DNA of 64,000 nucleotides, from positions 46,211 to 110,210 of the forward strand of contig NW_005200317.1 in assembly GCF_000372725.1 (NCBI RefSeq), written 5' to 3'. The notes beneath the pieces are model-generated. The model did no database searches. It had not been told where the DNA came from and worked only from the letters and a program-made list of their open reading frames with translations. This DNA is from Emiliania huxleyi CCMP1516 (lineage: Eukaryota; Haptophyta; Isochrysidales; Noelaerhabdaceae). A program made the translations under genes and the position numbers. Positions 56,605-64,000 of this stretch are shown here, one piece after another; positions within the stretch are counted from its first letter, which is position 1, and each line of letters opens with the position of its first letter.

Positions 56605-57885
56605 ATGGGCTGCGGCACGAGCAAGCCGGGTCTGACCTACAAGCAGAAGCTGAAGCTGTGGCGCGAGCTCGGCGGCGGCGACCTGGAGCGTGTCCTCGCG
56701 AGCGGAGCCGCCGCCCTCCTCGACGCGCAGTGGGTCATCCGCCACGCCGAGGCGGGCGGCGTCCTCACCCACCGCCAGGCGCTGCCCAAAGAGGCCTTCC
56801 TCTCCCTCGCCGACCTCGTCGAGGCGACCGGCGAGTTTGGCTGGCTTCCCGTCGCCGCGCTCTCCTACCCGTGGCTGACCAAGGACCACCCCGACCCGTG
56901 CGGAGCCAACCTCGCCCGCGTCGCGAGGGCGCTCAAGGCCCTGCTCAGCGATCCCGTCTACATCCCGCGGCTCGGCGTGTTTTGGGACTTCGGCTCGCTG
57001 CACCAGCACCCCGACCCCGCCAACGACGTCATGCGCACCGAGGAGCAGAACGCGCTCTTCAAGCAGGGGCTGAGCTGCCTCGGCACGCTCTACTCTCACC
57101 GGCACACTTGGGTGCTGCGGCTGACCTCCTTCCCGGACGGGCACAAGGCGGAGGACCAGGCCGAGGGCACCAACGTGGCCAAGTACTTTGACCGCGGCTG
57201 GTGCTACACGGAGCAGAGCTGGGCGGGCCTGACAAAGGCTGGCTTCCTCTCGCTCGACCTCGGCAAGATGCGCGCCGGCAAGAAGTACGACCGGAGCAGC
57301 CTCGTCGACGACTGCAGAAAGGAGGGCGGCCGGCGCCCTCCGCTGCTGCCGTCTGCGTTCGCGGCGGAGCTGGAGACGAAGAGCTTCACCAACGGCAAGG
57401 ACGACAAGCCGCTGGTGAAGCGGCTGTACGAGGCCGCCTTCCAGGAGCAGTTTGGCAAGGCGACCGAGCTGATCTACGCCAACCTCGGCTGGGGCGACGC
57501 GGAGGCGGCGCAGCTGGCGGAGGTCCTCGCGAGCGGGGCAGCGCCGCGGCTCGAGGAGCTCTATCTCAACACCAACAAACAAGATTGGCGACGAGGGCTG
57601 CAAGGCGCTGGCCGCCGCCCTCGGCAAGGAGGGGGCAGCGCCGCGGCTCGAGACGCTCGATCTCAAATACAACAAGATTGGCGACGAGGGCTGCAAGGCG
57701 CTGGCCGCCGCCCTCAAGGAGGGGGCCGCCCCGAGCTTGAAGGCGCGAGACGCCACCCTTCGCCACACGCCCCTCCCCCGCCCAATGTTGATCGCACCTC
57801 CCCTCGCGTGCAGACGCTCTGGGTGGGCCACAAGCAGCCTGAGCTGGTGGCCGTGTGCGAGGAGCGCGGCATTGTCCTCTTCTGA
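56605..57885 (+). CDS. HET/TIR-like domain plus LRR protein, copy D, with a 4-nt insertion
   Basis: Starts MGCGTSKPG like the 48.9-kb copy. All central motifs are intact (LSYPWLTKDHPDPCG, GVFWDFGSLHQHPDP, RTEEQNALFKQGL, YFDRGWCYTEQSW). Near 57,575-57,582 the first repeat reads AACAAACAAG where the paralogues have AACAAG, so four extra bases shift the frame. Using the family's intron (57,743-57,813, 71 nt) would leave the last exon out of frame. Keeping that intron restores the frame into TLWVGHKQPELVAVCEERG and the stop at 57,885. So the gene is either decaying, a sequencing error, or expressed with intron retention and a scrambled LRR segment. 3' flank homology to other copies ends near 58,020 at a G-run. 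Confidence 0.66.
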   Translation: MGCGTSKPGLTYKQKLKLWRELGGGDLERVLASGAAALLDAQWVIRHAEAGGVLTHRQALPKEAFLSLADLVEATGEFGWLPVAALSYPWLTKDHPDPCGANLARVARALKALLSDPVYIPRLGVFWDFGSLHQHPDPANDVMRTEEQNALFKQGLSCLGTLYSHRHTWVLRLTSFPDGHKAEDQAEGTNVAKYFDRGWCYTEQSWAGLTKAGFLSLDLGKMRAGKKYDRSSLVDDCRKEGGRRPPLLPSAFAAELETKSFTNGKDDKPLVKRLYEAAFQEQFGKATELIYANLGWGDAEAAQLAEVLASGAAPRLEELYLNTNKQDWRRGLQGAGRRPRQGGGSAAARDARSQIQQDWRRGLQGAGRRPQGGGRPELEGARRHPSPHAPPPPNVDRTSPRVQTLWVGHKQPELVAVCEERGIVLF

Positions 57886-58224
57886 GCCTCTCCAGCCCCG
57901 GCCGGGCGGCAAGGGCGCGGGTTCCTGCGGGACCGCCGCGCGAGCACGGCAGAGAGAGCAACAGACCCTGCGGCTGCGGAGCATGACGCGCAGCGACGGT
58001 GCGGGCGAGATCTTGGTTTGTGGTCAGGGGGGGGGGGGGGGGGGGTTTTTTCTTTTTTTGGGGCGCTTTGGCCCTTTGGGAAAAAAACCTCCAAACGGGC
58101 AAAAAGGCGGGGGAAGGGGAAATGGGGCCCGGGCCCTGTTGGGCCAAAAAACCACGGGAAAAAGGGGGAAAAAATGTATGAAACCGAAAAATCTGGGCCT
58201 TCCGAATGGCGGGGTCCACCTTGT

Positions 58225-58350
58225 AAGGTAGGTAAGGTAAATTTCTCCACACACACAAAGTGGTAAGGTAAGGTAAGGTAAGGTAAACTTTTCCACACAC
58301 ACGAGGTGGTGGGGCAAGGGGGGGCAACCCTCGCGTCTCCACGTCTAAAA
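58225..58350 (+). repeat. Dispersed repeat family 3, second direct copy
   Basis: A GGTAA run, then ACTTTTCCACACACACGAGG, TGGTGGGGCAAGGG and CCTCGCGTCTCCACGTC. Sits downstream of LRR copy D after a G-run. Confidence 0.55.
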
Positions 58351-58534
58351 AAATTGCTTTAACCCAAAATACTCATGTGCACTACATTGCCTGGGGGTGG
58401 GGTGGTGGGGCATGGTGGCTGGTTGCAGTGTGTATGAGTTGTGGGCGTAGGTCGCCGGCGTAGGTCGTGATAGTTCGTCTGGTACCTTCTCTGGTGGCTG
58501 CGCCGTTCCTGTCCGGAAGATCTCCCCAGTGTAG

Positions 58535-58936
58535 ATGCTACAGGCGGCGGAAGAGGAGGAGGAGGAGAGTGAGGGGGAGGCGGAGGCGGGGGCACCTGTG
58601 GTGACGGCGCCCTACGAGAAGGGCGACTACCGGTTCGCGCGGGAGAAGAATTGCGACCTGCGTTTGCTCGACTTCGAGACGTTCGGCGGCTTCGGGGACG
58701 GCGTCCGCAGAATTCTTCGGCAGGCGGCGGACCAGCTGAGTAACAAACTTTCGCACGCTCAGCACCTCGATGAGGTCACATGGACCACCAAGAACTGGCA
58801 CGGGCTGCAGATGCAGCGCTTGTCTGTCGTTCTCCACACCGCCGTGGCGTGGCAGACGGTGAACGAGCTAGCGTGCGGGGACAGCGGCATTGTGCACGGA
58901 GCTAAGTGCATTGCCGTTCTTAACGGAGTCGCTTAG
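58535..58936 (+). CDS. ORF of 133 aa, possible retroelement tail
   Basis: After an acidic start (AAEEEEEESEGEAEAG) the frame reads REKNCDLRLLDFETFGGFGD, GVRRILRQAADQLSNKL, then WTTKNWHGLQMQRLSVVLHT. The pattern of an FETFG-type segment, a hydrophobic helix and a W...QR segment resembles C-terminal tails of retroelement polyproteins in algal genomes (recollection, not searched). It could also be a host protein. Confidence 0.35.
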   Translation: MLQAAEEEEEESEGEAEAGAPVVTAPYEKGDYRFAREKNCDLRLLDFETFGGFGDGVRRILRQAADQLSNKLSHAQHLDEVTWTTKNWHGLQMQRLSVVLHTAVAWQTVNELACGDSGIVHGAKCIAVLNGVA

Positions 58937-59004
58937 GCGGCTCCGGTGGTGTGCCGGTGATAGTACTAGCACGCGCCAGTTCGCACCTGTGTCGAGCCTG
59001 TGTG

Positions 59005-59100
59005 CTGTGTAGGTAGGTAGAAAGGTGAAGAACAGCCAGGCTCGGACTGGACACCAACGCGGTATGGGTGGACGCTGGACAGATGATGACGACGTGCTGT
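59005..59100 (-). repeat. Dispersed repeat family 4, inverted copy upstream of the XAP5-like gene
   Basis: GAAGAACAGCCAGGCTCGGA, CACCAACGCGGTATGGGTGG and GATGATGACGACGTG are the reverse of the 9.3-kb copy. Confidence 0.55.
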
Positions 59101-59525
59101 GAGAGAGAGTTGTTTTGTTTAAATTCTTTCTTTTGTCGTACAAGTTTCGCGCGTCCCCACGATGGTGGCTGCCCTTGGCGGCTGCCACCGTGGGAGCCGA
59201 CCTGGAGATCCTTGCCGTCTCGCGCCTTGCGCGTGCATTAGCTCCCGCTCCCATGTGTGGGGCATCTTATCGTGCCACACCCAGCTGTCGCTCTGCTCGC
59301 CTTCCCATTCGCAGAGGTACTCCCATCCGTGTTCGTCCTCCTCCGTGCCTCCCCCGGCGCCTTCCTTGCCGCCTTCACCTTCCGCACCCTATCGGGCGCC
59401 CTCCGTTCCGTCTTCTGTCCGTGCGCGCGCTCTTCTATGGCCGCCCACTTCCAGTATTGTCGCAGCCAGGCTGTGAGAGAGAGTTGTCTTGTTTAAATTC
59501 TTTTTTTGCTAACCGGGTCACACAG

Positions 59526-60196
59526 ATGGCTCAGACGGCGCACCGCGGGCACGGCAACGCGGGCGCGGACGCGCTCCGCGCAGCGGCGGGAGAGCGCGCG
59601 CGCAAGGACGCGCTGGACGAGGCGCGCGCCGAGCGCGAGCGGCTGGCGGAGGAGACAAAGGCGCGCCGGCACCAGCGGCCGCAGCGGTTGCACCCCGCGG
59701 CGCCGGGCGACCGCGCACCCTGAGAGCACTGAGAGCAGCCACCTTGCGCGCTGCGAGCCGTGGGCAGCCAAAGGCCCGCGCCAAGGCACGCACCCACCGC
59801 GCCGCCTCGGCAGGCGTACCGCCTCGGCGGCGTCGACGACAAGTTCTCCTCCTCCACCAACGGCGTCGAGGGCGAGCTCGCCAAAGCGACCGTCGGGCTC
59901 GTCAGCGCCGCGGAGTTCGCGAGGCGGCGCCAGGAGCTGGAGAGCGGCGGCGGGGGAGGAGGCGGCGACGGCGGCGGCGGCGACGGCGGTGGCGGAGGCG
60001 GCGGCGGCGGCGGAGGCGAGGTGGCGGCTGCAGAGGCGCCGGTCAAAAGGAAGAAGAAGAAGAGGAAGACGTGCGGAGCACTTTCAGGACATGTCCGAGA
60101 CATGTCCCGTAGGCGCCAAAGAAGAAGAAGAAGAAGAAGGTGGCGCAAGGGGCGCTGTCGTTTGGGGGGGAGGACGAGGAGGAGGGCGCCGACGAG
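59526..60196 (+). CDS. XAP5/FAM50-like N-terminal exons
   Basis: Exons 59526-59660, 59814-60035, 60113-60196, all phase 0 (two GC donors, then GT). ATG follows an acceptor-like CACAG. Product: MAQTAHRGHGNAG, a charged helix ending RERLAEETK, VDDKFSSSTNGVEGELAKAT, VGLVSAAEFARRRQELES, a Gly run, a Lys run and GALSFGGEDEEEG. This matches the N-terminal half of nuclear XAP5/FAM50 proteins, where the same order (KFS..VE.EL..STVGLV, Lys-rich, LSF, acidic) occurs. The C-terminal YWDG domain typical of the family was not found downstream, so the gene may be truncated, rearranged or fused with the following exons. Confidence 0.6.
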
Positions 60197-60234
60197 GTGT
60201 TCTCGGGATGGAGCCGAGAACGGGGGCTTGGGGG

Positions 60235-60376
60235 GCTGGCGAGTAGAGACCACGCCTCACTTTTTCACACACGGGGTGATCCGTTGCCTTCCGCTGCACA
60301 TGCCGAGGCCGCCAGGCAAGGGGCGTGTGCTGTGAATCGCAGCTGTGAATAGCAGGCGTGGTCTCTACTCGCCAGC
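60235..60376. mobile_element. 142-bp MITE with 23-bp perfect TIRs
   Basis: 60235-60257 and 60354-60376 are exact inverted repeats (GCTGGCGAGTAGAGACCACG plus CCT). The 7-bp direct repeat TTGGGGG flanks it at 60228-60234 and 60377-60383. It sits in the intron between the exons ending 60196 and starting 60533. The right end (CTCGCCAG) could also serve as an acceptor. Confidence 0.72.
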
Positions 60377-60532
60377 TTGGGGGTAGGAGGGGCGGGAGCG
60401 GGTAGGAGGGGGAGGGAGGAAGGGAGGGAGAGCGAGAGGGAGAGAGAGCGCTCCGCACCTTCAACTAGTCTTGACGATGCGCGCTGAATACACCGTTGCC
60501 CACGCCTGAGCAGCTCCGTAACGCGCCAACAG

Positions 60533-62743
60533 GCGCCGCACCTCGTGCCGAAAAAGAAAGCCAAGTCCGAACACTTCGTCTCCTCCTCCTCCTCCGCCGC
60601 CGCAGCAGCGGCGCCGCCGCCAGCCGCCGCCGCCGCTGCTGCCGCCACCGCCGCCGCCGCCGCCGCGCCGCCGCCGCCGCTGCCGGCCGGCTGCACGTCG
60701 GTGAAAGAGGTGCGCCGCAGGGGGGCGGAGGAGGGCTCAATCTGGGCTCAATCTCGGCTCGATCTCGGCTCGATCTGGACTCAATCTGGACTCAATCTGG
60801 GATCAATCTGGGCTCAATCTCGGCTCAATCTGGCGCTCCATCTCGGCTCAGGTGCCGCAGGGGCTGGAGCTGGCGCTGGAGTGCTACTGCTCGGCGAGCG
60901 CGCGGCAGACGAGGTGACAAGAACGAGAATGAAACGGCTTGATGCAGTGTTTATGATTCGTATCACCATTCTCACCGCTCGTATCCATCTTGTCAGTCTT
61001 GTCCATTACTGCCACTGCCAGGGTGAAGGCCGACACCCACAAAGAACCCTGCACAAACATCGCACAAGGGCGGGGACCTGTTCCTGTTTCCCCATCTCAC
61101 AGTAGAGAGGTGTCCGTTTTCTTTCTTTCTTTAGGGTGAAGGCCGTCTCGGCGCGGTCGATTGGCATGGAGGTCAAGGCAAAGGACTCCGAGGCGCGCGG
61201 AGATTGAAGCGAGATACAGACGAGGTAGAGACGAGGTAGAGTTGAGGTTGAGAGGACACAGATTGAGGCGAGATACAGGCGAGATTGAAGCGAGATTGCG
61301 ATGAGATTGAGGCGAGGTAGAGACGAGATTGAAGCGAGATTGCGATGAGATTGAGGCGAGGTGGATACGAGATGGTGGGAGATCGTGGGAGATCGCCCCG
61401 GCCGTTGCGCCAGGCGAACTTGCGAGTATTTGGGCGCGATTGGGACGAGATTGAGGCGAGATTGAGACGAGATTGAGGCGAGATTGAGGCGAGATTGGGA
61501 CGAGATTGAGGCGAGATACAGGCGAGATACAGGCGAGATACAGGCGAGATACAGGCGAGATACAGGCGAGATACAGGCGAGATACAGGCGAGATACAGGC
61601 GAGATACAGGCGAGATACAGGCGAGATACAGGCGAGATACAGGCGAGATACAGGCGAGATACAGGCGAGATACAGGCGAGATACAGGCGAGATACAGGCG
61701 AGATTCGAGACTGAGGGCACACAGTGCCCGCCAGGCGAACAAGGCCGCTATTCACAGCTGCTATTCACAGCAAGAGTGCCCGCCAGGCGAACAAGCCGCT
61801 CTGTGGGAGATCGTGGGAGATCGTGGGAGATCGTGGGAGATCGCCCCGGCCGTTGCGCCAGGCGAACAAGCCGCTCTGCTGTGAATAGCAGCTGTGAATA
61901 GCCCGCCAGGCGAACAAACCGCTCTGCGAGTACTTGGGACGAGATTGAGGCGAGATTGAGGCGAGATTGAGGCGAGATTGAGGCGAGATTGAGGCGAGAT
62001 ACAGGCGAGATACAGGCGAGATACAGGCGAGATTCGAGACTGAGGGGACACAGTGCCCGCCAGGCGAACAATCTCCCACGATCTCCCACGATCTCCCACG
62101 ATCTCCCGCCAGGCGAACAAGCCGCTCTGCGAGTACTTGGGCGAGACACTCGCCGCCGTCGGCAGCGCCAAGCTGCGCTGCGAGGTTGTGCGCGGCGAGA
62201 GGGCGCCGGTGAAGGTAATACTCTTGGTTGAGATTCGCCGAGATGAGAGGAGATTCGCCGAGATTAGCTGCGAGGTTGTGCGCGGCGAGAGGGCGCCGGT
62301 GAAGGTAATACTCTTGGTTGAGATTCGCCGAGATGAGAGGAGATTCGCCGAGATTCGCTGCGAGGTTGTGCGCGGCGAGAGGGCGCCGGTCAAGGTAACA
62401 ATACTAGTATATTATTATTCTTAAGTTGTGCGCGGCGAGAGGGCGCCTGTGAAGGCTGTCACCCCGGCTGCATCTCGGCTCATCTCGGCTAATCTCGGCG
62501 AAATCTCGGCGACATCCCGGCTGCATCTCGGCTGCATCTCGCCTGTATCTCGGCTGCACCGCGGCTGCATCTCGGCTGCATCTCGGCCGCATCTCGGCTA
62601 CATCTCGCCTGCATCTCGCCTGTATCTCGGCTAACCTCGCCGGCATCTCGCCTGTCAAGGTGGTCCGCGTTTTGTGCGACGGGTTGGCCGCCGCCGCTGC
62701 GTACCAGCGGCTCTCAATCGCGCAGCTGGCGGCGGACCGCGAG
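60533..62743 (+). CDS. Unrecognised multi-exon gene or continuation of the XAP5-like gene
   Basis: Exons in phase: 60533-60709, 60852-60913, 61135-61192, 62113-62214, 62660-62743. Coding character is good (VPQGLELALECYCSASARQT; VKAVSARSIGMEVKAKDSE; LGETLAAVGSAKLRCEVVRG; VVRVLCDGLAAAAAYQRLSI) but I do not recognise the family. Phase matches the upstream XAP5-like exons across a 336-bp intron holding a MITE, so it may be one gene. A further exon near 62,940-63,050 (LLKPSDAFFLFSRHDAQQY) is likely but its phase does not fit the last donor. The introns carry an 11-bp array and tandem copies of both exon edges. Confidence 0.45.
61020..61134 (+). mobile_element. Intron-forming repeat family 2, reversed relative to its host gene
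   Basis: The same element as at 39.5 kb, but in a plus-strand gene, so read in the other sense. GGTGAAGGCCG occurs on both sides (just before the element and at 61,135). The element's TTTCTTTCTTTCTTTAG end now supplies the acceptor, while the older acceptor GCCAG lies before the first copy of the duplication. Confidence 0.65.
61512..61705. repeat. (GAGATACAGGC)n array, about 17 units
   Basis: Nearly perfect 11-bp units; shorter runs of the same or GAGATTGAGGC units at 61,265-61,330, 61,450-61,500 and 61,935-62,035. Confidence 0.94.
62176..62450. repeat. Four copies of an exon end with its donor
   Basis: GAGGTTGTGCGCGGCGAGAG plus GGCGCCGGTGAAGGTAATA recurs at ~62,182, 62,272, 62,362 and (partial) 62,425, i.e. 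the 3' end of the exon at 62113-62214 and its GTAATA donor. Confidence 0.88.
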
Positions 62744-62766
62744 GCGGTCGCGCCTTCTCTTGCTTT

Positions 62767-62767
<1 letters not shown>

Positions 62768-62856
<89 letters not shown>

Positions 62857-62875
62857 CACACACACGCACACACGG
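62768..62875. repeat. (AC)n-(ACGC)n-(AC)n microsatellite
   Basis: CA dinucleotides, then CACG tetranucleotides, then CA again. Confidence 0.95.
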
Positions 62876-62884
62876 TCGCCCTGG

Positions 62885-62945
62885 CCCTTGCCCCACCTCC
62901 CTTGTGTGTGTGTGTGGAGAAGTCTGCCGTACCTTCCTTAGGCGG
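62885..62945 (-). repeat. Dispersed repeat family 3, inverted copy ending in an acceptor-like TTAG
   Basis: CTTGCCCCACCTCCC, TTGTGTGTGTGTGGAGAAG, then ACCTTCCTTAG directly before exon-like sequence, so this family may also lie in introns. Confidence 0.48.
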
Positions 62946-63415
62946 CCGCCGCGGCGCCACCGAGGAGCGTGGGCCGGCCAACCTTCTGAAACCTTCCGAC
63001 GCCTTCTTCCTCTTCTCGCGGCACGACGCGCAGCAATACCGGATAGAGGCAGGTGGCGCAAGCGAGTGCTTTCGTGGGAAGGCGCGTGTTTTCTGGGGAG
63101 GCGGTGCGGGTGGTTTGTTGCCCGTTTTGTTTGGCTTTGCGCTTTCTCGCGCGCGTTCGGTTTTGTCGTTTCGATCCGGAGGGGAGGGTAAGGGAAGGGT
63201 GCATGTTCATTATAGACACGACCCACGCTCTTACATACAGCCGTACGCCAGCGCCACGGAGCTCCGCCCAAAAAAAGAAACCGGGTCGCCCAAGGCCTCT
63301 CGATTAACTCGAACAATCCCCTCCACCACGGGGGTCGGGGCGTCCTCCACCAGGGACTGCTGGCCCGGCGGCGGCGCCCGGCCGCCGGCCCTGTCCGACC
63401 CGCCGTTTCGACCTC

Positions 63416-63658
63416 TCAGAACCGCAAGTACTTGCCAGACTTCCCGTGGAACATGTGCTCGCCTGACAGGCACCATAGCAGGCGGAGTGACACAACGGGA
63501 TCGCGCGACTCTCGCAACCAGGACCCGATGCAAGCGTTCTCACCGGCGCTCTTTAACGAGTAGTTCTCGGCGAATTTCGTCGCGTCGCCTACAAAAGCAG
63601 TGTGAGCGACGCCGTCACATTGACGGTGGCTTGGCAGGGCGTGCCGTCGGCACGCCAT
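63416..63658 (-). CDS. Small ORF, 80 aa
   Basis: The frame ends AFVGDATKFAENYSLKSAGE, SLRLLWCLSGEHMFHGKSGK, YLRF. It reads as protein and is slightly lower in G+C. The plus strand is also open here (YLPDFPWNMCSPDRHHSRRS). Not recognised; mobile-element origin is a guess. Confidence 0.23.
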   Translation of the reverse strand: MACRRHALPSHRQCDGVAHTAFVGDATKFAENYSLKSAGENACIGSWLRESRDPVVSLRLLWCLSGEHMFHGKSGKYLRF

Positions 63659-63665
63659 TGTTTTT
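63638..63665. other. Palindrome followed by T-run
   Basis: GGCGTGCCG-T-CGGCACGCC then ATTGTTTTT. Shape of an intrinsic terminator, but that mechanism is not expected in a nuclear genome. Confidence 0.55.
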
Positions 63666-64000
63666 GGCTGCTCTCGGCAAATCTCGGGTCATGATGACGG
63701 CTGATCTCCGGCTGGTAGCTACTATATTCCACCGAGCACAAGCTTGTGGTTGAAGCGCGGGTTGGGCGGCACGAGAGGCTCGATGTACCTGTTCACAGCT
63801 ACGTCTCAGCGCAGGCGGGCCGAACCGCTGGCAGCCACCAAGAGCTGCTCCGGCGCACCAGCCCACTTCTTGCGCCGAGGACTGCGGCGCCGCATACTTT
63901 GACCTCGGCACCTTGCCGCAGTTGACAGCCTAGCGGAGCAAACTTCCTCGAGCATGCTGCCGGCTTCAAGCTCTGTAATGGGGCGGCTGTGGCTTGGGGC

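Larger units (their letters stand above)
62744..64000. other. Right end, partial genes possible
   Basis: Microsatellite, an exon-like stretch at ~62,940-63,050, an 80-aa minus ORF, a palindrome, and a possible minus-strand terminal exon at ~63,805-63,880 (KKWAGAPEQLLVAASGSARL). Confidence 0.35.

Noticed and set aside
63638-63665. Intrinsic terminator
   Set aside because: Shape fits, but the window is nuclear eukaryotic DNA, where this mechanism is not expected.

Overview
This is nuclear DNA of a eukaryotic microalga, most likely a haptophyte of the Emiliania/Gephyrocapsa or Prymnesium/Isochrysis kind (inference). The reasons are very high G+C, genes cut into many tiny exons (often 18-90 nt), a majority of GC-AG introns, TTAGGG telomere-type repeats, introns full of micro- and minisatellites, and a dispersed family of LRR proteins. 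No rRNA, prokaryotic operon, CRISPR array or complete transposase was found. A 100-N gap lies at 13,286-13,385.

Layout. 0.8-4.0 kb (-): a triose-phosphate/nucleotide-sugar-type transporter. 4.0-5.6 kb (+): a DUF819-type membrane protein, head to head with it. 7.3-8.8 kb (-): first of four HET/TIR-like plus LRR paralogues; the others are at 35.6, 48.9 and 56.6 kb (+). 9.5-10.4 kb: a TIR-bearing DNA element. 12.6-13.2 kb (-): an unrecognised spliced gene. 15.4-21.1 kb (-): a START-domain protein in about 17 exons. 22-28.5 kb: repeat-rich and gene-poor, with a 94-99-bp minisatellite and a duplicated 338-bp block. 28.6-35.4 kb (-): a GT-B glycosyltransferase with a long C-terminal extension. 38.6-44.7 kb (-): a GBP/atlastin-like GTPase in about 20 exons. 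47.0-48.6 kb (+): a lower-GC RNase H-like mobile ORF. 50.8-53.1 kb (-): a RidA/YjgF protein. 59.5-62.7 kb (+): an XAP5/FAM50-like N-terminus followed by unrecognised exons.

The main biological story is intron birth and growth. In every well-resolved gene the first bases of an intron tend to repeat the first bases of the next exon, which is a target-site-duplication signature of 6 to about 27 bp. At least two dispersed element families sit exactly as introns, or hard against splice sites, inside such duplications. Many introns then carry tandem arrays in which the exon edge and its splice site are copied 3 to 18 times. The second story is the four-member family joining a HET/TIR-like domain to LRRs, two members with an N-terminal MGC acylation motif, which looks like an immune or cell-death receptor family.

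Spliced models were built by hand from frame, phase and splice-site continuity. Exon ends are given in the entries; 5' and 3' ends of several genes stay open. The genes form no obvious pathway together.
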